Of a DNA stretch of 34,880 bases, positions 23,689 through 33,297 are shown one piece after another (the first letter of the stretch is position 1; every line of letters starts with the position of its first letter). The stretch comes from S012-109 sp964425105. Its GTDB lineage: Bacteria; Pseudomonadota; Gammaproteobacteria; SZUA-140. Made by a program: the position numbers and the translations under genes. Under the pieces are notes generated by a model, which was given only the letters and a program-made list of their open reading frames with translations, was not told the origin of the DNA and ran no database searches. The stretch covers positions 1 to 34,880 of the forward strand of contig CAYRLE010000021.1 in NCBI GenBank assembly GCA_964425105.1, read 5' to 3'.

Positions 23689-24942
23689 TCAGTTCTGGCC
23701 GGGACCCGCCGGGATCAGGGTGCCCTCGCTGGCGCTCTGGCCAGGCAACTGGCGCACCGTTCCCGGCATCTTCATGAGCATGCCCTTGCGGTAATATTCG
23801 AGGGCGGTTTCGCTGTCCCCCATCTGCTCCAGAACGCTAGCCAGTTCCGAGAGGGCCTCGGGATTCTCGTCCAGCGCCACGCAGGCCTCGAAGAACTGGC
23901 GCGCCTTGCCCCACAGGGCGTTGCGCTTGCACAGGCGCCCCATGGTGAGGAGCAGGGCGGGGCTGTCCTTGTGATTCTTGAACAGGGTCTCGGCGCGTGA
24001 CAGGTGGATCAGGGCATCGGCCGGCTGGATGACGCCATATAGATAGGCCAGATCTTCGTTCCACTTGCGGGACAGGAAGTGATGCAGAATGCGCTCCGCC
24101 TCGTCGTGGGCAGCGCAGCGGATGAGCTGCTGCACATAGGTGGCGACCATGCCGGCCTCCTGGCGCAGGTCCTTGTGCATGCGCTGCCACAGCTCGTGGA
24201 GACGCTTCAGATCCTGTTCCCGGCCGGCCCGCGCCAGCAACTCGCCATAGGCCTGAGACTCCAGTTCCCGGTGTTTGTCCTGGGTGATGATCTTGTGACG
24301 CCGCGCCTTGGGCAGTAACTGCAGCAGGCGCTCCCAGTCATGGACCTCGCGGTAGAGGGTGAGAAGGCGGCGGGTCACCGCTTCCTGCCCCGGCTCGCGA
24401 CGGCGCAGATGCTCCAGGGTCTTGAGGGCGTCATCCATCTTCCCCTCCTGGATCAACAACTCGGCGCGGGTCAGGCTGATGGCCATCTCCGCCTTGGGCA
24501 TGTGCGCCTTGGCCAACTCCAGATATTTGTCGCGGCGCGTGCGGGCACCCAGCTTTTCCGCCGCCCGTGCCGCAAACAGATAGTTGACCAGCGGTGATTC
24601 GCCCACCGAGGTATAGCGGATGAGATTGCGCTCGGCCTCCTTCCACTGGCCATTGATGAGGGCCATCACACCCTGGTTGAGCGCCAGATGGGACTTGCGA
24701 TGGAGACGCCGCTGCCGCCAGCGGCCAAGACGCTCCGGCGTCTGCCCCACATTGACCAGGAAACGGATCAGGAAATAGAGCGCCACGAAGGCCAGCAGGG
24801 TGGCCACCACGGCCAGGACAAGACTCGTCTCCACAGTCCAGTCCCGGTAGTTGATGACGATATAACCGGGATCCTCGCGGGCCACCAGAGCAATGACCAC
24901 CGCCAACAGAAAAACCACCAGTGCTGTAAAAAGAAATCTCAT
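23689..24942 (-). CDS. hemY: HemY-type membrane protein with TPR repeats
   Basis: Proteobacterial HemY, a membrane-anchored TPR protein encoded with haem-synthesis genes; it is unrelated to the Bacillus oxidase of the same name and its biochemical role is unsettled. The 417 residues begin with two membrane helices (about 3-21 and 41-63), separated by DPGYIVINYRDWTVETS, a family signature. A mostly helical region with tetratricopeptide-like repeats follows, from about 75 to 390. The last 20 residues are Gly/Pro/Ser-rich and probably disordered. It overlaps hemX by 4 bases and is last in the hemCDXY operon. Confidence 0.95.
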   Translation of the reverse strand: MRFLFTALVVFLLAVVIALVAREDPGYIVINYRDWTVETSLVLAVVATLLAFVALYFLIRFLVNVGQTPERLGRWRQRRLHRKSHLALNQGVMALINGQWKEAERNLIRYTSVGESPLVNYLFAARAAEKLGARTRRDKYLELAKAHMPKAEMAISLTRAELLIQEGKMDDALKTLEHLRRREPGQEAVTRRLLTLYREVHDWERLLQLLPKARRHKIITQDKHRELESQAYGELLARAGREQDLKRLHELWQRMHKDLRQEAGMVATYVQQLIRCAAHDEAERILHHFLSRKWNEDLAYLYGVIQPADALIHLSRAETLFKNHKDSPALLLTMGRLCKRNALWGKARQFFEACVALDENPEALSELASVLEQMGDSETALEYYRKGMLMKMPGTVRQLPGQSASEGTLIPAGPGQN

Positions 24943-26297
24943 GGCTGTTCACCACCCTTGGCAGGCAGCGCAGCGGCCGGCAGCCAGCCCTGCGCCTGGT
25001 TGTTGGCGGCAAGCCCGAGGGGCAGCTGCCGCGCCGAGAGATAGGCGCCGCTCGCCAGCACCTCGCGGATGGCCTCCAGGGAGGCCTTTACCGAAGGCAG
25101 TTCGGGCTTCACCACGATCTTGTCCAGGCGCGCCAGGGTCGCCAGCACCTCCCGGACGGCTGCATCATCGCCATCGTAGTAGCGTCCCAGCCATTGGGCT
25201 GCCGTTTTCAGGGCACTGTGATAGGCGACCTCGTCGCCCCGCAGCAGGGCGAGGCGCGCCGTCTCCAGTTTGAGTTGCAGGTTCTGGCCCAGATAGAGCA
25301 CCCGCTCCGGCGCCATCAGGGGTTCATCGTTCACATCGCGACGCCGTACAGTCACCAGTTCCTTGAGCGCCTGCCAGAGATCGTTCACAAAGCCGCGCCA
25401 GCCCGTCAGTTCCTCTTGCGGCTGTGGGGGCTCTTCCGCCGCTTGCGGCGCCGGCGCGGCGTGACGGCCTTTGAGGGGCAGTTCAGTGACCCGCTGCTGG
25501 AGACTGCTGAGGGTGGTGGCGGCGGCCGCGATATCCGCCTGGGGCACGGCCAGCAGGGCATTGATCTCTTCCGCCAGCAGGCGGCGGGTGGTGGCGAAGG
25601 CGGGATGCCCCACCGCCTGCAGACGCTGATCGGCGGCGCGCAGTGCCGCCAGGGCAGTGGCGACGTCACCACGCAGCGTGAGGCTGTCGTTGGCGATGCG
25701 GATCAGATATTCAGCCTCGGCGGGCTCCCACAGTGGTTTGCGCTCTGCCGGCTTCTTCTCCTCCAGCTTGGCCTGCAGGGCATTGACGGCATTCTGGAGA
25801 ATGGAAAATTCCTGGCTGATCTGGGCCTTGTTTTCCTCCTTCAGAGCCGCGAGCTTCTGGTCCAGCGTCTGTCGCAGCGCGGCAAGACTGGGTTCGATAT
25901 CCTGATTGGCGCTGGCCAGCTGCTGGAGTTGTTGTTCGATGGTGGCAGCACGGTTCTTGAGGCCGTCGAGACGCTGCTCGAGGCGGCTGTCCTGCTCTTG
26001 CAAGGCACTGACCACGTTCTGGTTTTCTTGCCACAGTTGATAACCGGCGGCAATGCCGCCGGCGGACAGCAGCAGTGCCAGGATGGCCAGCAGACGGCCG
26101 CCGCCTTTGGGCGGCGCTGTGCTTGAAGGGGGGGAAGGGGGGGCCTCAGGGGCGGGGTCGGCAGTGGGGGCTCGGGGGCCGGCACCTTTGGCAGCGGCCT
26201 CTTTCCCTGCGGCCGGCTTTTTTCCCTTGGTCGCGGATGATTTCTGATCTCCGGAAGCTTTTTTTTCTTTTTCGTTATTTGTTTTTTGTTCACTCAT
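24939..26297 (-). CDS. hemX: HemX-type membrane protein
   Basis: HemX of the hemCDXY operon, often annotated as uroporphyrinogen-III methyltransferase-like, but no SAM-methyltransferase motif is visible. The 452 residues comprise a low-complexity Lys/Glu/Ala/Pro-rich cytoplasmic segment (1-65), one membrane helix (about 67-87, LLAILALLLSAGGIAAGYQLW) and a long Gln/Leu/Ala coiled-coil (about 88-165). A conserved helical domain follows (AEYLIRIANDSLTLRGDVATALAALRAAD, about 203-231), then WRGFVNDLWQALKELVTVRR (about 303-322). It overlaps hemD by 8 bases and hemY by 4. A scaffold role in haem synthesis is proposed for the family; nothing here proves it. Confidence 0.94.
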   Translation of the reverse strand: MSEQKTNNEKEKKASGDQKSSATKGKKPAAGKEAAAKGAGPRAPTADPAPEAPPSPPSSTAPPKGGGRLLAILALLLSAGGIAAGYQLWQENQNVVSALQEQDSRLEQRLDGLKNRAATIEQQLQQLASANQDIEPSLAALRQTLDQKLAALKEENKAQISQEFSILQNAVNALQAKLEEKKPAERKPLWEPAEAEYLIRIANDSLTLRGDVATALAALRAADQRLQAVGHPAFATTRRLLAEEINALLAVPQADIAAAATTLSSLQQRVTELPLKGRHAAPAPQAAEEPPQPQEELTGWRGFVNDLWQALKELVTVRRRDVNDEPLMAPERVLYLGQNLQLKLETARLALLRGDEVAYHSALKTAAQWLGRYYDGDDAAVREVLATLARLDKIVVKPELPSVKASLEAIREVLASGAYLSARQLPLGLAANNQAQGWLPAAALPAKGGEQP

Positions 26298-27114
26298 GGA
26301 TCACACTCCGAGAGCTCTCGTTATCGTTCACAGCATACCATGCTTCTATGGCGCCCACTAACCCCTGGTCGCTGGATTGGTGGGCAATCATAGGGGCATG
26401 GGTAAACCCCATTTTCGCGGCCAGCAGCGCGGTGCGCTGACTGATCACCACCAGCGGCAAGCGCAGCAGGCGGCAGCGGCAGAGCTGACCGGCCATGCGC
26501 AGAAGATTCTGCAGCCCCTCGTTGCTGGTGACCGTGATGATGTCGATACAGTTCTTGCGCAATACATGCTGCAGCTGCTCGGCGCCGGCCTCGGGGATGG
26601 CGCGCCGGTAGACCTCGGCATATTCCACCGTCGCACCCCGCTCGCGCAAGGTCTGGGCCAGCAACTCGCGCCCCCCCTCGCCACGGAAGATGACGATGCG
26701 CTTGCCGGCCACCTCCCACATCTCCTCCAGGGCCAGCAGGGCTTCGCTGTTGAACACCTGGGCCGGCCGGATATGGGCCTGCAGGCCACAGCGTTCCAGC
26801 GTCTCGGCGCTGCTGCGCCCGATGACCGCGAAGCGCAGCCCCGGCGGCCAGCCTCCCTGGTCTGTTACCAGCTCATGGGCGCGCTGGATGGCATTGCTGC
26901 TGATGAAAATCGCCAGATCGAATTCGGCCAGGCGCTCGATGACCGCCATGGCAGGCGCCACATCATGGGGAGGCAGAATCTCCAGTACCGGGATATGGAG
27001 GGGGTGCCCGCCCTTGGCGGCGATGAGCTCGCACAGCGACTGGGCCTGTTCCGGCGGCCGCGTGACCAGCACCCGGATGCCACGCAATCTGCTCTCCAGC
27101 GGCTCAACGGCCAT
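26290..27114 (-). CDS. hemD: Uroporphyrinogen-III synthase
   Basis: HemD closes hydroxymethylbilane with inversion of ring D to give uroporphyrinogen III. The 274 residues contain the N-terminal motif LRGIRVLVTRPPEQAQSLCELI (about 10-31) and AIFISSNAIQRAHEL. The C-terminal half has TVEYAEVYRRAIPE and CIDIITVTSNEGLQNLLRMAG, both typical of this poorly conserved family. The start is the ATG at 27112-27114, overlapping the hemC end by 11 bases. The frame stays open upstream to 27441, but that part is antisense-like composition lying within hemC and is not family-like. The cytoplasmic enzyme acts directly after HemC. Confidence 0.95.
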   Translation of the reverse strand: MAVEPLESRLRGIRVLVTRPPEQAQSLCELIAAKGGHPLHIPVLEILPPHDVAPAMAVIERLAEFDLAIFISSNAIQRAHELVTDQGGWPPGLRFAVIGRSSAETLERCGLQAHIRPAQVFNSEALLALEEMWEVAGKRIVIFRGEGGRELLAQTLRERGATVEYAEVYRRAIPEAGAEQLQHVLRKNCIDIITVTSNEGLQNLLRMAGQLCRCRLLRLPLVVISQRTALLAAKMGFTHAPMIAHQSSDQGLVGAIEAWYAVNDNESSRSVIHE

Positions 27115-28036
27115 AGATCTCTCGGAGAATGGCCGCCGCCCCGCGCGACAACAATTCGTCGGCCAGTTCATAGCCCATGGCCGCCGCCTGCTCCCGACTG
27201 CCGGTGCGCGCCCCGCGGATGATTTCAGCGCCGTCGGGCTGCCCCACCAGGCCCTCCAGGCTAAGGCCGCCGTCCACCGTGAGCCGCGCATGGCCGGCAA
27301 TGGGCACCTGGCAGCCGCCCTCCAGGCGCTCGTTGAGGGCCCGCTCCGCAGTGATGCAGACATGGGTGGGCTCGTGGTCGAGAACGGCGATGAGTTCATT
27401 GGTGCGTCCATCGTCACTGCGGCACTCGATGCCGATGGCACCCTGGCCGATGGCCGGCAGGCAGATGTCCGGCTCCAGGAGTTGGGTGATGCGCTGCGCC
27501 TCGCCGAGGCGGATCAGGCCGGCTGCTGCCAGGATGATGGCGTCGAATTCGCCGTCGGCGAGTTTCTGCAGACGGGTGCCCACATTGCCACGCAGACTGA
27601 GCACTTCCAGATCGGGGCGCAGGCGGCGCAGCTGGCTCTGGCGGCGCAGGCTGGAGGTCCCCAGGCGCGCCCCCAGGGGCAGGTCGGCGAAGCTGCTGTA
27701 GCGGCTGGAGACGAAGGCGTCGCGCACTTCCTCGCGACTCAGGATCACCGGCAGATGGAGACCGGCAGGTAGTTCCACCGGCACATCCTTCATGGAATGG
27801 ACGGCAAGATCGGCGCGGCCGTCCAGCAGGCTCTGCTCCAGTTCCTTGACGAACAGGCCCTTGCCGCCGATCTTGGCCAGGGGGGCATCGAGGATCTTGT
27901 CCCCCTGGGTGGTCATCTGCAGCAGTTCCACCGACAATTCCGGCCAGGCCTCCAGGAGGCGGGCGCGGACATGTTCGGCCTGCCACAGGGCGAGCGGACT
28001 TCTGCGCGTAGCGATGCGTATCGTATGATGCGACAT
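27104..28036 (-). CDS. hemC: Hydroxymethylbilane synthase (porphobilinogen deaminase)
   Basis: HemC joins four porphobilinogens into hydroxymethylbilane using a covalently bound dipyrromethane cofactor. The 310 residues begin MSHHTIRIATRRSPLALWQAEHV. The catalytic aspartate region is VHSMKDVP (79-86). The substrate-binding arginines lie in LGTSSLRRQSQLRRLRPDL (125-143). The cofactor-carrying cysteine is Cys242 in LEGGCQVPIAGHA, the same number as in E. coli. It is first in the hemCDXY operon and divergent from argH, with a 278-base shared upstream region. Confidence 0.98.
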   Translation of the reverse strand: MSHHTIRIATRRSPLALWQAEHVRARLLEAWPELSVELLQMTTQGDKILDAPLAKIGGKGLFVKELEQSLLDGRADLAVHSMKDVPVELPAGLHLPVILSREEVRDAFVSSRYSSFADLPLGARLGTSSLRRQSQLRRLRPDLEVLSLRGNVGTRLQKLADGEFDAIILAAAGLIRLGEAQRITQLLEPDICLPAIGQGAIGIECRSDDGRTNELIAVLDHEPTHVCITAERALNERLEGGCQVPIAGHARLTVDGGLSLEGLVGQPDGAEIIRGARTGSREQAAAMGYELADELLSRGAAAILREIYGR

Positions 28037-28137
28037 GGGCGGTTAGGTCTACGATTATCCGTGTGGACGCCGCAACCTTTCGTGTTTCCGCAGGGGGCGC
28101 CCTTTGTTATTGTTTTAAAGTATCGAAGACCATTAAT

Positions 28138-28195
28138 CCTACGGTGTGTTGGGGATTGAGGCAAATAAAATTGCCTCCTGCACCACACACGGCGC
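28138..28195. promoter_or_regulatory. Inverted-repeat structure in the hemC-argH divergent spacer
   Basis: A perfect 7-bp stem GAGGCAA/TTGCCTC surrounds an AT loop (28158-28177). It is flanked by an outer imperfect pair, GTGTGTTG on the left and CACCACACAC on the right. It lies about midway between the two divergent genes. It could be an operator for either gene or the leader structure of one; no known regulator box (such as an ArgR box) could be matched with confidence. Confidence 0.35.
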
Positions 28196-28314
28196 CCCGC
28201 GGCCCTTGGGCAGAGATGCTAACTAGCGGAAATATTTTGCAAAAAGCTTTAAATCCGGGGAGTATTTCCATAATATGATCGTCCGCATCCGGAACCAGAC
28301 ATGAGCAGCAGGCC

Positions 28315-29703
28315 ATGAGCGAAGACAAGCAGACCGACAAGCCCTGGGGCGGGCGTTTCACCGAGGCCACCGACAGTTTCGTGGAGGCCTTCAGCGCCTC
28401 GGTGGACTTCGACCGGCGCCTCTACCGCTACGACATCGAGGCATCCATCGCCCATGCGCGCATGCTGGCCCATGTGGGCGTCATCAGCGAGGAGGAGTGC
28501 CGGGCCATCGAGAAGGGCCTGCTGGACATCCGCACCGACATCGAGCGCGGCGACTTCGCCTGGCTGGTGGAACTGGAGGATGTCCACATGAACATCGAGG
28601 CGCGCCTCACGGAGCGCATCGGCATCGCCGGCAAGAAGCTCCACACCGGACGCTCCCGCAACGACCAGGTGGCCACCGACCTGCGCCTCTATCTGCGCCA
28701 CGAGATCGATGAGATCAGCACGGAATTGACGCGCCTCCAGGGCGGCCTGCTGGACATCGCCGAGCGGGAGGCGGACACCATCATGCCCGGCTTCACCCAC
28801 CTACAGGTGGCCCAGCCGGTGACCTTCGGCCACCACCTCATGGCCTGGTTCGAGATGCTCAAGCGGGACAAGGAACGCCTGCGCGACTGCCGGCGCCGGG
28901 TCAACGTCATGCCCCTGGGGGCCGCCGCCCTGGCGGGCACCAGCTATCCCATCGACCGCGCCTACACGGCGCGCCTGCTGGATTTCGACCTGCCGGCGGA
29001 AAACTCCCTGGACGCCGTCAGCGACCGGGATTTCGTCATGGAATTCAATGCCGCCGCCGCCCTGCTCATGTGCCACCTGTCGCGCATCTCCGAGGAGCTG
29101 ATCCTCTGGTCCTCGGCCCAGTTCGACTTCATCGAACTGCCCGACCGCTTCTGCACCGGCTCCTCCATCATGCCCCAGAAAAAGAATCCGGACATCCCGG
29201 AACTGGTGCGCGGCAAGAGCGGCCGGGTCTACGGCAACCTCATGGCCCTGCTGACCCTGATGAAGGCCCAGCCCCTGGCCTACAACAAGGACAACCAGGA
29301 GGACAAGGAGCCCCTGTTCGACACCGTGGACACGGTCAAGGGCTGCCTGCGGGTGTTCGCCGACATGATCCCCGCCCTGCAGGTGAAAGAACGGCAGATG
29401 ATGGCGGCGGCCCATCAGGGCTTCTCCACCGCCACCGACCTGGCGGATTATCTAGTGCGCAAGGGGGTTGCCTTCCGCGATGCCCACGAGATCGTTGGCA
29501 AGGCGGTGCGCTACGGCATCGACAACGGCAAGGACCTGGCGGATATGTCCCTGGAGGAACTGCGCCGTTTCTCCTCCGTCATTCAGCAGGACGTCTTCGA
29601 CGTCCTCACCCTGACGGGCTCGGTGGCGGCCCGCAATCACCTGGGCGGCACCGCCCCCGAGCAGGTGCGCGCCGCCGTGCAGCGCGCCCGCCTCACCCTC
29701 TAG
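28315..29703 (+). CDS. argH: Argininosuccinate lyase
   Basis: ArgH splits argininosuccinate into arginine and fumarate, the last step of arginine synthesis. The 462-residue length is standard (E. coli 457). WGGRF (11-15), LEDVHMNIEARL (87-98) and HTGRSRNDQVATDLRL (110-125) are family blocks. The superfamily signature GSSIMPQKKNPD is at 282-293, with catalytic Ser283, and the catalytic His162 is in GFTHLQVAQP. The ATG at 28315 matches the family N-terminus (MSEDKQTDKPWGGRF). A heptad array begins one base after its stop codon. Homotetrameric cytoplasmic enzyme; no unusual feature. Confidence 0.98.
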   Translation: MSEDKQTDKPWGGRFTEATDSFVEAFSASVDFDRRLYRYDIEASIAHARMLAHVGVISEEECRAIEKGLLDIRTDIERGDFAWLVELEDVHMNIEARLTERIGIAGKKLHTGRSRNDQVATDLRLYLRHEIDEISTELTRLQGGLLDIAEREADTIMPGFTHLQVAQPVTFGHHLMAWFEMLKRDKERLRDCRRRVNVMPLGAAALAGTSYPIDRAYTARLLDFDLPAENSLDAVSDRDFVMEFNAAAALLMCHLSRISEELILWSSAQFDFIELPDRFCTGSSIMPQKKNPDIPELVRGKSGRVYGNLMALLTLMKAQPLAYNKDNQEDKEPLFDTVDTVKGCLRVFADMIPALQVKERQMMAAAHQGFSTATDLADYLVRKGVAFRDAHEIVGKAVRYGIDNGKDLADMSLEELRRFSSVIQQDVFDVLTLTGSVAARNHLGGTAPEQVRAAVQRARLTL

Positions 29704-29704
29704 C

Positions 29705-29732
29705 CCTCACGTCTCACGTCTCACGTCTCACG
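29705..29732 (-). repeat. Heptad array F (four CGTGAGN units) directly after argH
   Basis: Four 7-base units (CCTCACG, then TCTCACG three times, on the plus strand) start one base after the argH stop. There is no clear inverted partner; a degenerate one may lie at about 29790-29880, but I do not trust it. It has the same unit and the same copy number as array C, but lies in the opposite orientation. Confidence 0.85.
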
Positions 29733-29924
29733 CCAACAAAAGTTTTCCTCCCCCGCGCCGATAACAAAACAGGAACTGGTTCACAAAATCGTGGGCCAGT
29801 GAGGGGCCAGGCGCAGGGTGTGGGGCACACCGTATCTCCATTGCCGTCCACCGCAAATTCCCTTGCGCCTCACTACCCTTGTTCCCGGGCCGTGCCACTA
29901 TTTTCAGAAAAAAGACGAAAGACT

Positions 29925-32756
29925 GTGCTGGATATCAATACCATCAAAAAACGCTTTCTGACCCTGAACCGTGACCGCCTGACGCGCACCCGCGACAGCC
30001 TGCGCAACCGGCAACGCGACATTCTCGATGTGCTGCCCCTGCTGTTTCACAGCAATCACCCGGCCTTTCCCGGCTATGTCTCCAAGACCACCCCCATGGG
30101 GATTTCAGACTATGCACCGGCGCAACGCACTCTGGAGGCCGGCAAGCATCTGGTGCGCAGCTTCGAGCACAAGAACCGCGCGCTGCTGCAGTACGACATC
30201 CTGTCCCTGTTTCTCATGGGCAGCAGCGGCACCATCGCCTATTCCTCCAAGAGCGACTTCGACATCTGGCTCTGCCACCGCCCCGACCTCACCACCATGC
30301 AACTGGCGGAACTGCAGCAGAAGGCTACGCTCATCGAGCAGTGGGCCGAGTCTATGGATCTGGAGGTGCATTTCTTCCTCATGAACGCCGACGCCTTCAA
30401 GCAGGGCCAGGGCGTGGAGATGTCGGTGGAGAGCAGCGGCAGCGCCCAGCATCACCTGCTGCTGGAGGAATTCTACCGCACCGGCCTGCTGCTGGCGGGA
30501 CGCTATCCGGTGTGGTGGCTGGTGCCGGCGGAACAGGAAAGCGATTATGAAAACTATGTACAGCACCTGAAAAAGAAGCGTTTCATCAAGGACAACGAGG
30601 CCATCGACTTCGGCGGACTGCCCCAGGCGCCGGCCGAGGAATTCTTCGGCGCCGCCCTGTGGCAACTCTACAAGGGTATCGATTCGCCCTACAAGGCCAC
30701 CCTCAAGCTGATGCTGATGGAGGTCTACGCCAATGAATATCCCCAGGTGGACCTGCTCAGCCAGCGTTTCAAGCGCGCGGTCCATGAAGGCGCCTCGGAA
30801 TTGGCCAGCCTCGACCCCTACATCATGCTCTACCGCAAGCTGGAGGAATACCTGCGCCGCCAGGACAAGGACGACTACCGCCTGGAACTGATGCGGCGCT
30901 GTTTCTATTTCAAGGTCAACGAGGCCCTCAGCAAACCCGTCAGCATACGCCACGAGAGTTGGCGCCGGGAGATCATGCGTGAATTCACCGCCGACTGGCA
31001 GTGGAGCGACGAAGATCTGGAATTGCTGGACTCGCGCCCCAGCTGGAAGATCAACCAAGTAATGGAGGAGCGCAAGAGCCTGGTCAACACCCTGACCCTC
31101 AGCTATCACGCCCTCTCCAAGTTCGCCCGCCAGCACTCACAGCTGGCCGCCATCAGCCAGCAGGACCTGACCATTCTGGGCCGCAAGCTGTACGCCGCCT
31201 TCGAACGCAAGGCCGGCAAAATCGATATCGTCAATCGCGGCATCTCTGACAACGTCTGGGAAAGCCAGCTGTCCATCCACCAGGCAGGCCGCGACGACAA
31301 CAGCAGCTGGATCCTCTACCCAGGTGTGGTCAACAGCACAGGCGCTGGCAAACACCCCCTGAAGCGGGCGCGCACCCTGGTGGAGCTGCTGACCTGGTGC
31401 CATCTCAACCAGATCGTCAACGAGCGCACGGCCATCGTCCTCTATACCCGTGACAGCGCCGCGGATGTCAACGAGGTCAAGGCCATCATCAAATGCCTTC
31501 AGCAGCTGTTTCCGCAAGGCCGGCTGGGCGCTTCAGACATGGAAGATTTCGTACAATCGGCAAGCCTCAAGAAAGGCGCTCTGTTCGTCAACGTAGGCAT
31601 GAGGCCCATGGCCATGGGGGTGCGGGAAGGCAAGTTCCTCACCAGCAACAAGGTCGATGCCTTCAGCTTCGGCGGCATCTGCCAGAACCTGGTGCTATCC
31701 CTGGATCAGGTCACCGTGACCAGCTGGCAGGAGGTGCTCACGCAACGCTACGAAGGAGAACAGGGCATCTTCGAGTGCCTGCAGGCCTATCTGCGCTGGG
31801 CACCGCCAGCTGCCGGCACGCCCCCGCCGCCGCTGCACATCCACTGCTACTCGCAGGGACGGGGCGCCACCATCACGCGCCGCGTGGAAGAACTGTTCCA
31901 GGACATCATCCACTGCTTCTACCACGGCGACCATGGCCGTCACGCCCGCTACGTACTGATGATCGAGCACAAGTACTATGTGCTTGCCTTGCAGGACGAT
32001 ACGCTGCACTACCGGGTGGCCAACTCCTATCAGGAACTCATGCAGCTGCTGACCGCACCCCAGCCCCACTACAGCCCGGTGGTCATCGATCGTTATGCCA
32101 CGGCCAACAATCTTCTGTCGCTCATCTGCAGCCACGACAAGGCGGGCATCATCCAGTTCTACTTTTATAAAGACGGCACCAATATCGATATCTACATCGT
32201 GGACGAACGGGGCTCATTGTTCCATCAGCGCATGTCCCAGGCCAATCTGGAGCTGACCATCAATCAATACACCCGCTTTCTGAATGCCATCACGCACCGC
32301 CAGCATCTCCACGATCCTGCCGCCGGTGACAGCGCACCGCCGGCCATCGAATTCTATCAGGTGGTGAAAGGCTCCAGCGGCAAATGGCATCTGGCAGAAC
32401 AGCAAGTGGCCACTGACAGCTCGCAGCGCTATTTCAACGTCCAGGTCATCGGCAGTGAAAACAAGGGGGCACGGCCCTCTTACACGATCTTCTGCGATGA
32501 AACGGAATTTTCTTCCCTGGAATACGGGGAGCAGCTGTTCCAGACTGCGGCCCACCATGTCCTGACCCAGCGCAAGAGCGGGCAATGCTATCCCATCTAT
32601 ATCACCGATGTGGACCTGTCACCCAGGATGCTGGGCATGGAGAGCCGCGACCAGTTGCAGACGGTGCTGTTTCTCAACTACAAACGCCACATCGAGGACA
32701 AGCTCAACAGCGCTCTCATCAGATTGGTGGAGGACTATCGCGCCCAAGCCTCTTGA
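29925..32756 (+). CDS. cyaA: Class I adenylate cyclase
   Basis: CyaA makes cAMP from ATP. The product has 943 residues, longer than E. coli CyaA (848) and near pseudomonad lengths. The N-terminal catalytic domain starts VLDINTIKKRFLTLNRDRL and contains LFHSNHPAFPGYVSK. The nucleotidyltransferase-type motif is MGSSGTIAYSSKSDFDIWLCH (98-118), with catalytic aspartates 111 and 113. DEFYRTAVRLAG of E. coli corresponds to EEFYRTGLLLAG here. The C-terminal half (about 450-943) is the class I regulatory region. The frame is open back into argH. I chose GTG at 29925 because homology starts there and no ATG precedes it sensibly. No CRP-like gene is in the window. Confidence 0.95.
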   Translation: MLDINTIKKRFLTLNRDRLTRTRDSLRNRQRDILDVLPLLFHSNHPAFPGYVSKTTPMGISDYAPAQRTLEAGKHLVRSFEHKNRALLQYDILSLFLMGSSGTIAYSSKSDFDIWLCHRPDLTTMQLAELQQKATLIEQWAESMDLEVHFFLMNADAFKQGQGVEMSVESSGSAQHHLLLEEFYRTGLLLAGRYPVWWLVPAEQESDYENYVQHLKKKRFIKDNEAIDFGGLPQAPAEEFFGAALWQLYKGIDSPYKATLKLMLMEVYANEYPQVDLLSQRFKRAVHEGASELASLDPYIMLYRKLEEYLRRQDKDDYRLELMRRCFYFKVNEALSKPVSIRHESWRREIMREFTADWQWSDEDLELLDSRPSWKINQVMEERKSLVNTLTLSYHALSKFARQHSQLAAISQQDLTILGRKLYAAFERKAGKIDIVNRGISDNVWESQLSIHQAGRDDNSSWILYPGVVNSTGAGKHPLKRARTLVELLTWCHLNQIVNERTAIVLYTRDSAADVNEVKAIIKCLQQLFPQGRLGASDMEDFVQSASLKKGALFVNVGMRPMAMGVREGKFLTSNKVDAFSFGGICQNLVLSLDQVTVTSWQEVLTQRYEGEQGIFECLQAYLRWAPPAAGTPPPPLHIHCYSQGRGATITRRVEELFQDIIHCFYHGDHGRHARYVLMIEHKYYVLALQDDTLHYRVANSYQELMQLLTAPQPHYSPVVIDRYATANNLLSLICSHDKAGIIQFYFYKDGTNIDIYIVDERGSLFHQRMSQANLELTINQYTRFLNAITHRQHLHDPAAGDSAPPAIEFYQVVKGSSGKWHLAEQQVATDSSQRYFNVQVIGSENKGARPSYTIFCDETEFSSLEYGEQLFQTAAHHVLTQRKSGQCYPIYITDVDLSPRMLGMESRDQLQTVLFLNYKRHIEDKLNSALIRLVEDYRAQAS

Positions 32757-32784
32757 GCATGGCGGCCGCGCAGGGAGCGCCGGA

Positions 32785-33297
32785 TCAGGACAAGGGGGCT
32801 GCGCGGGCCATGCCCACTGGCTTCATGTGGCGGCTCAACTCCCGGGCGCTGCTGGCATCCACCAGTTCCGGCCTGAAGAACACGCCGCGGAACTCCCCAT
32901 CCACCACCTGGAACACGAGGTAATAGGTCTCCCCGGGCAAGAACCTGAACTGGCGGGAACGGCTCATTTCCTTCATACGGTTCTGCGGCCCCCAGGCGGT
33001 CAGATTGGTGACAGTGATCCAGACATTGCCTGGCACCATGGGTAGCAGGGTATATTCCCCCTTGGCGATGCTCATGAGAGGAAAACGGTCCGCCTCCACT
33101 TTGAGGCGATTGTCGGCCGGCCCCATGAAGCGCTCGGTGCGGGGTCGGATGAAATACACCATGGCCACCTGGCTGGCAGCGGCCTCCTTCTTGACCAAGG
33201 GGTGTTTGTCATTGATGCGGCTGCTGCTGCAGGCGGCAAGCACTGCGGCCAGCACCGTCACCAGGAGTGCCCTCCCCATTGCGCCCACCTTGCTCAT
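32785..33297 (-). CDS. Putative lipoprotein, DUF2846-like
   Basis: A 170-residue exported protein of unknown function. The N-terminus is a lipoprotein signal (MSKVGAMGRALLVTVLAAVLAAC, lipid-modified Cys at about residue 23). The mature part contains VAMVYFIRPRTERFMG, then KGEYTLLPMVPGNVWITVTN and GETYYLVFQVVDGEFRGVFF. This pattern of short beta strands fits the DUF2846 family as far as I can recognise. The start at 33297 is preferred because AGGGTG lies 4-5 bases upstream; an in-frame ATG at 33321 (178 residues) has no ribosome-binding site. It is convergent with cyaA (28-base gap), divergent from prkB, and seems to stand alone. Confidence 0.8.
   Translation of the reverse strand: MSKVGAMGRALLVTVLAAVLAACSSSRINDKHPLVKKEAAASQVAMVYFIRPRTERFMGPADNRLKVEADRFPLMSIAKGEYTLLPMVPGNVWITVTNLTAWGPQNRMKEMSRSRQFRFLPGETYYLVFQVVDGEFRGVFFRPELVDASSARELSRHMKPVGMARAAPLS

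Noticed and set aside
27115..27441. Upstream extension of hemD
   Set aside because: It lies inside hemC and its composition is unlike any uroporphyrinogen synthase N-terminus.
29070..29924. Upstream extension of the cyaA frame into argH
   Set aside because: The frame is merely open; it lies inside argH and the translated part looks like a shadow (Gly/Arg/Pro-rich). Class I cyclase similarity starts at 29925.
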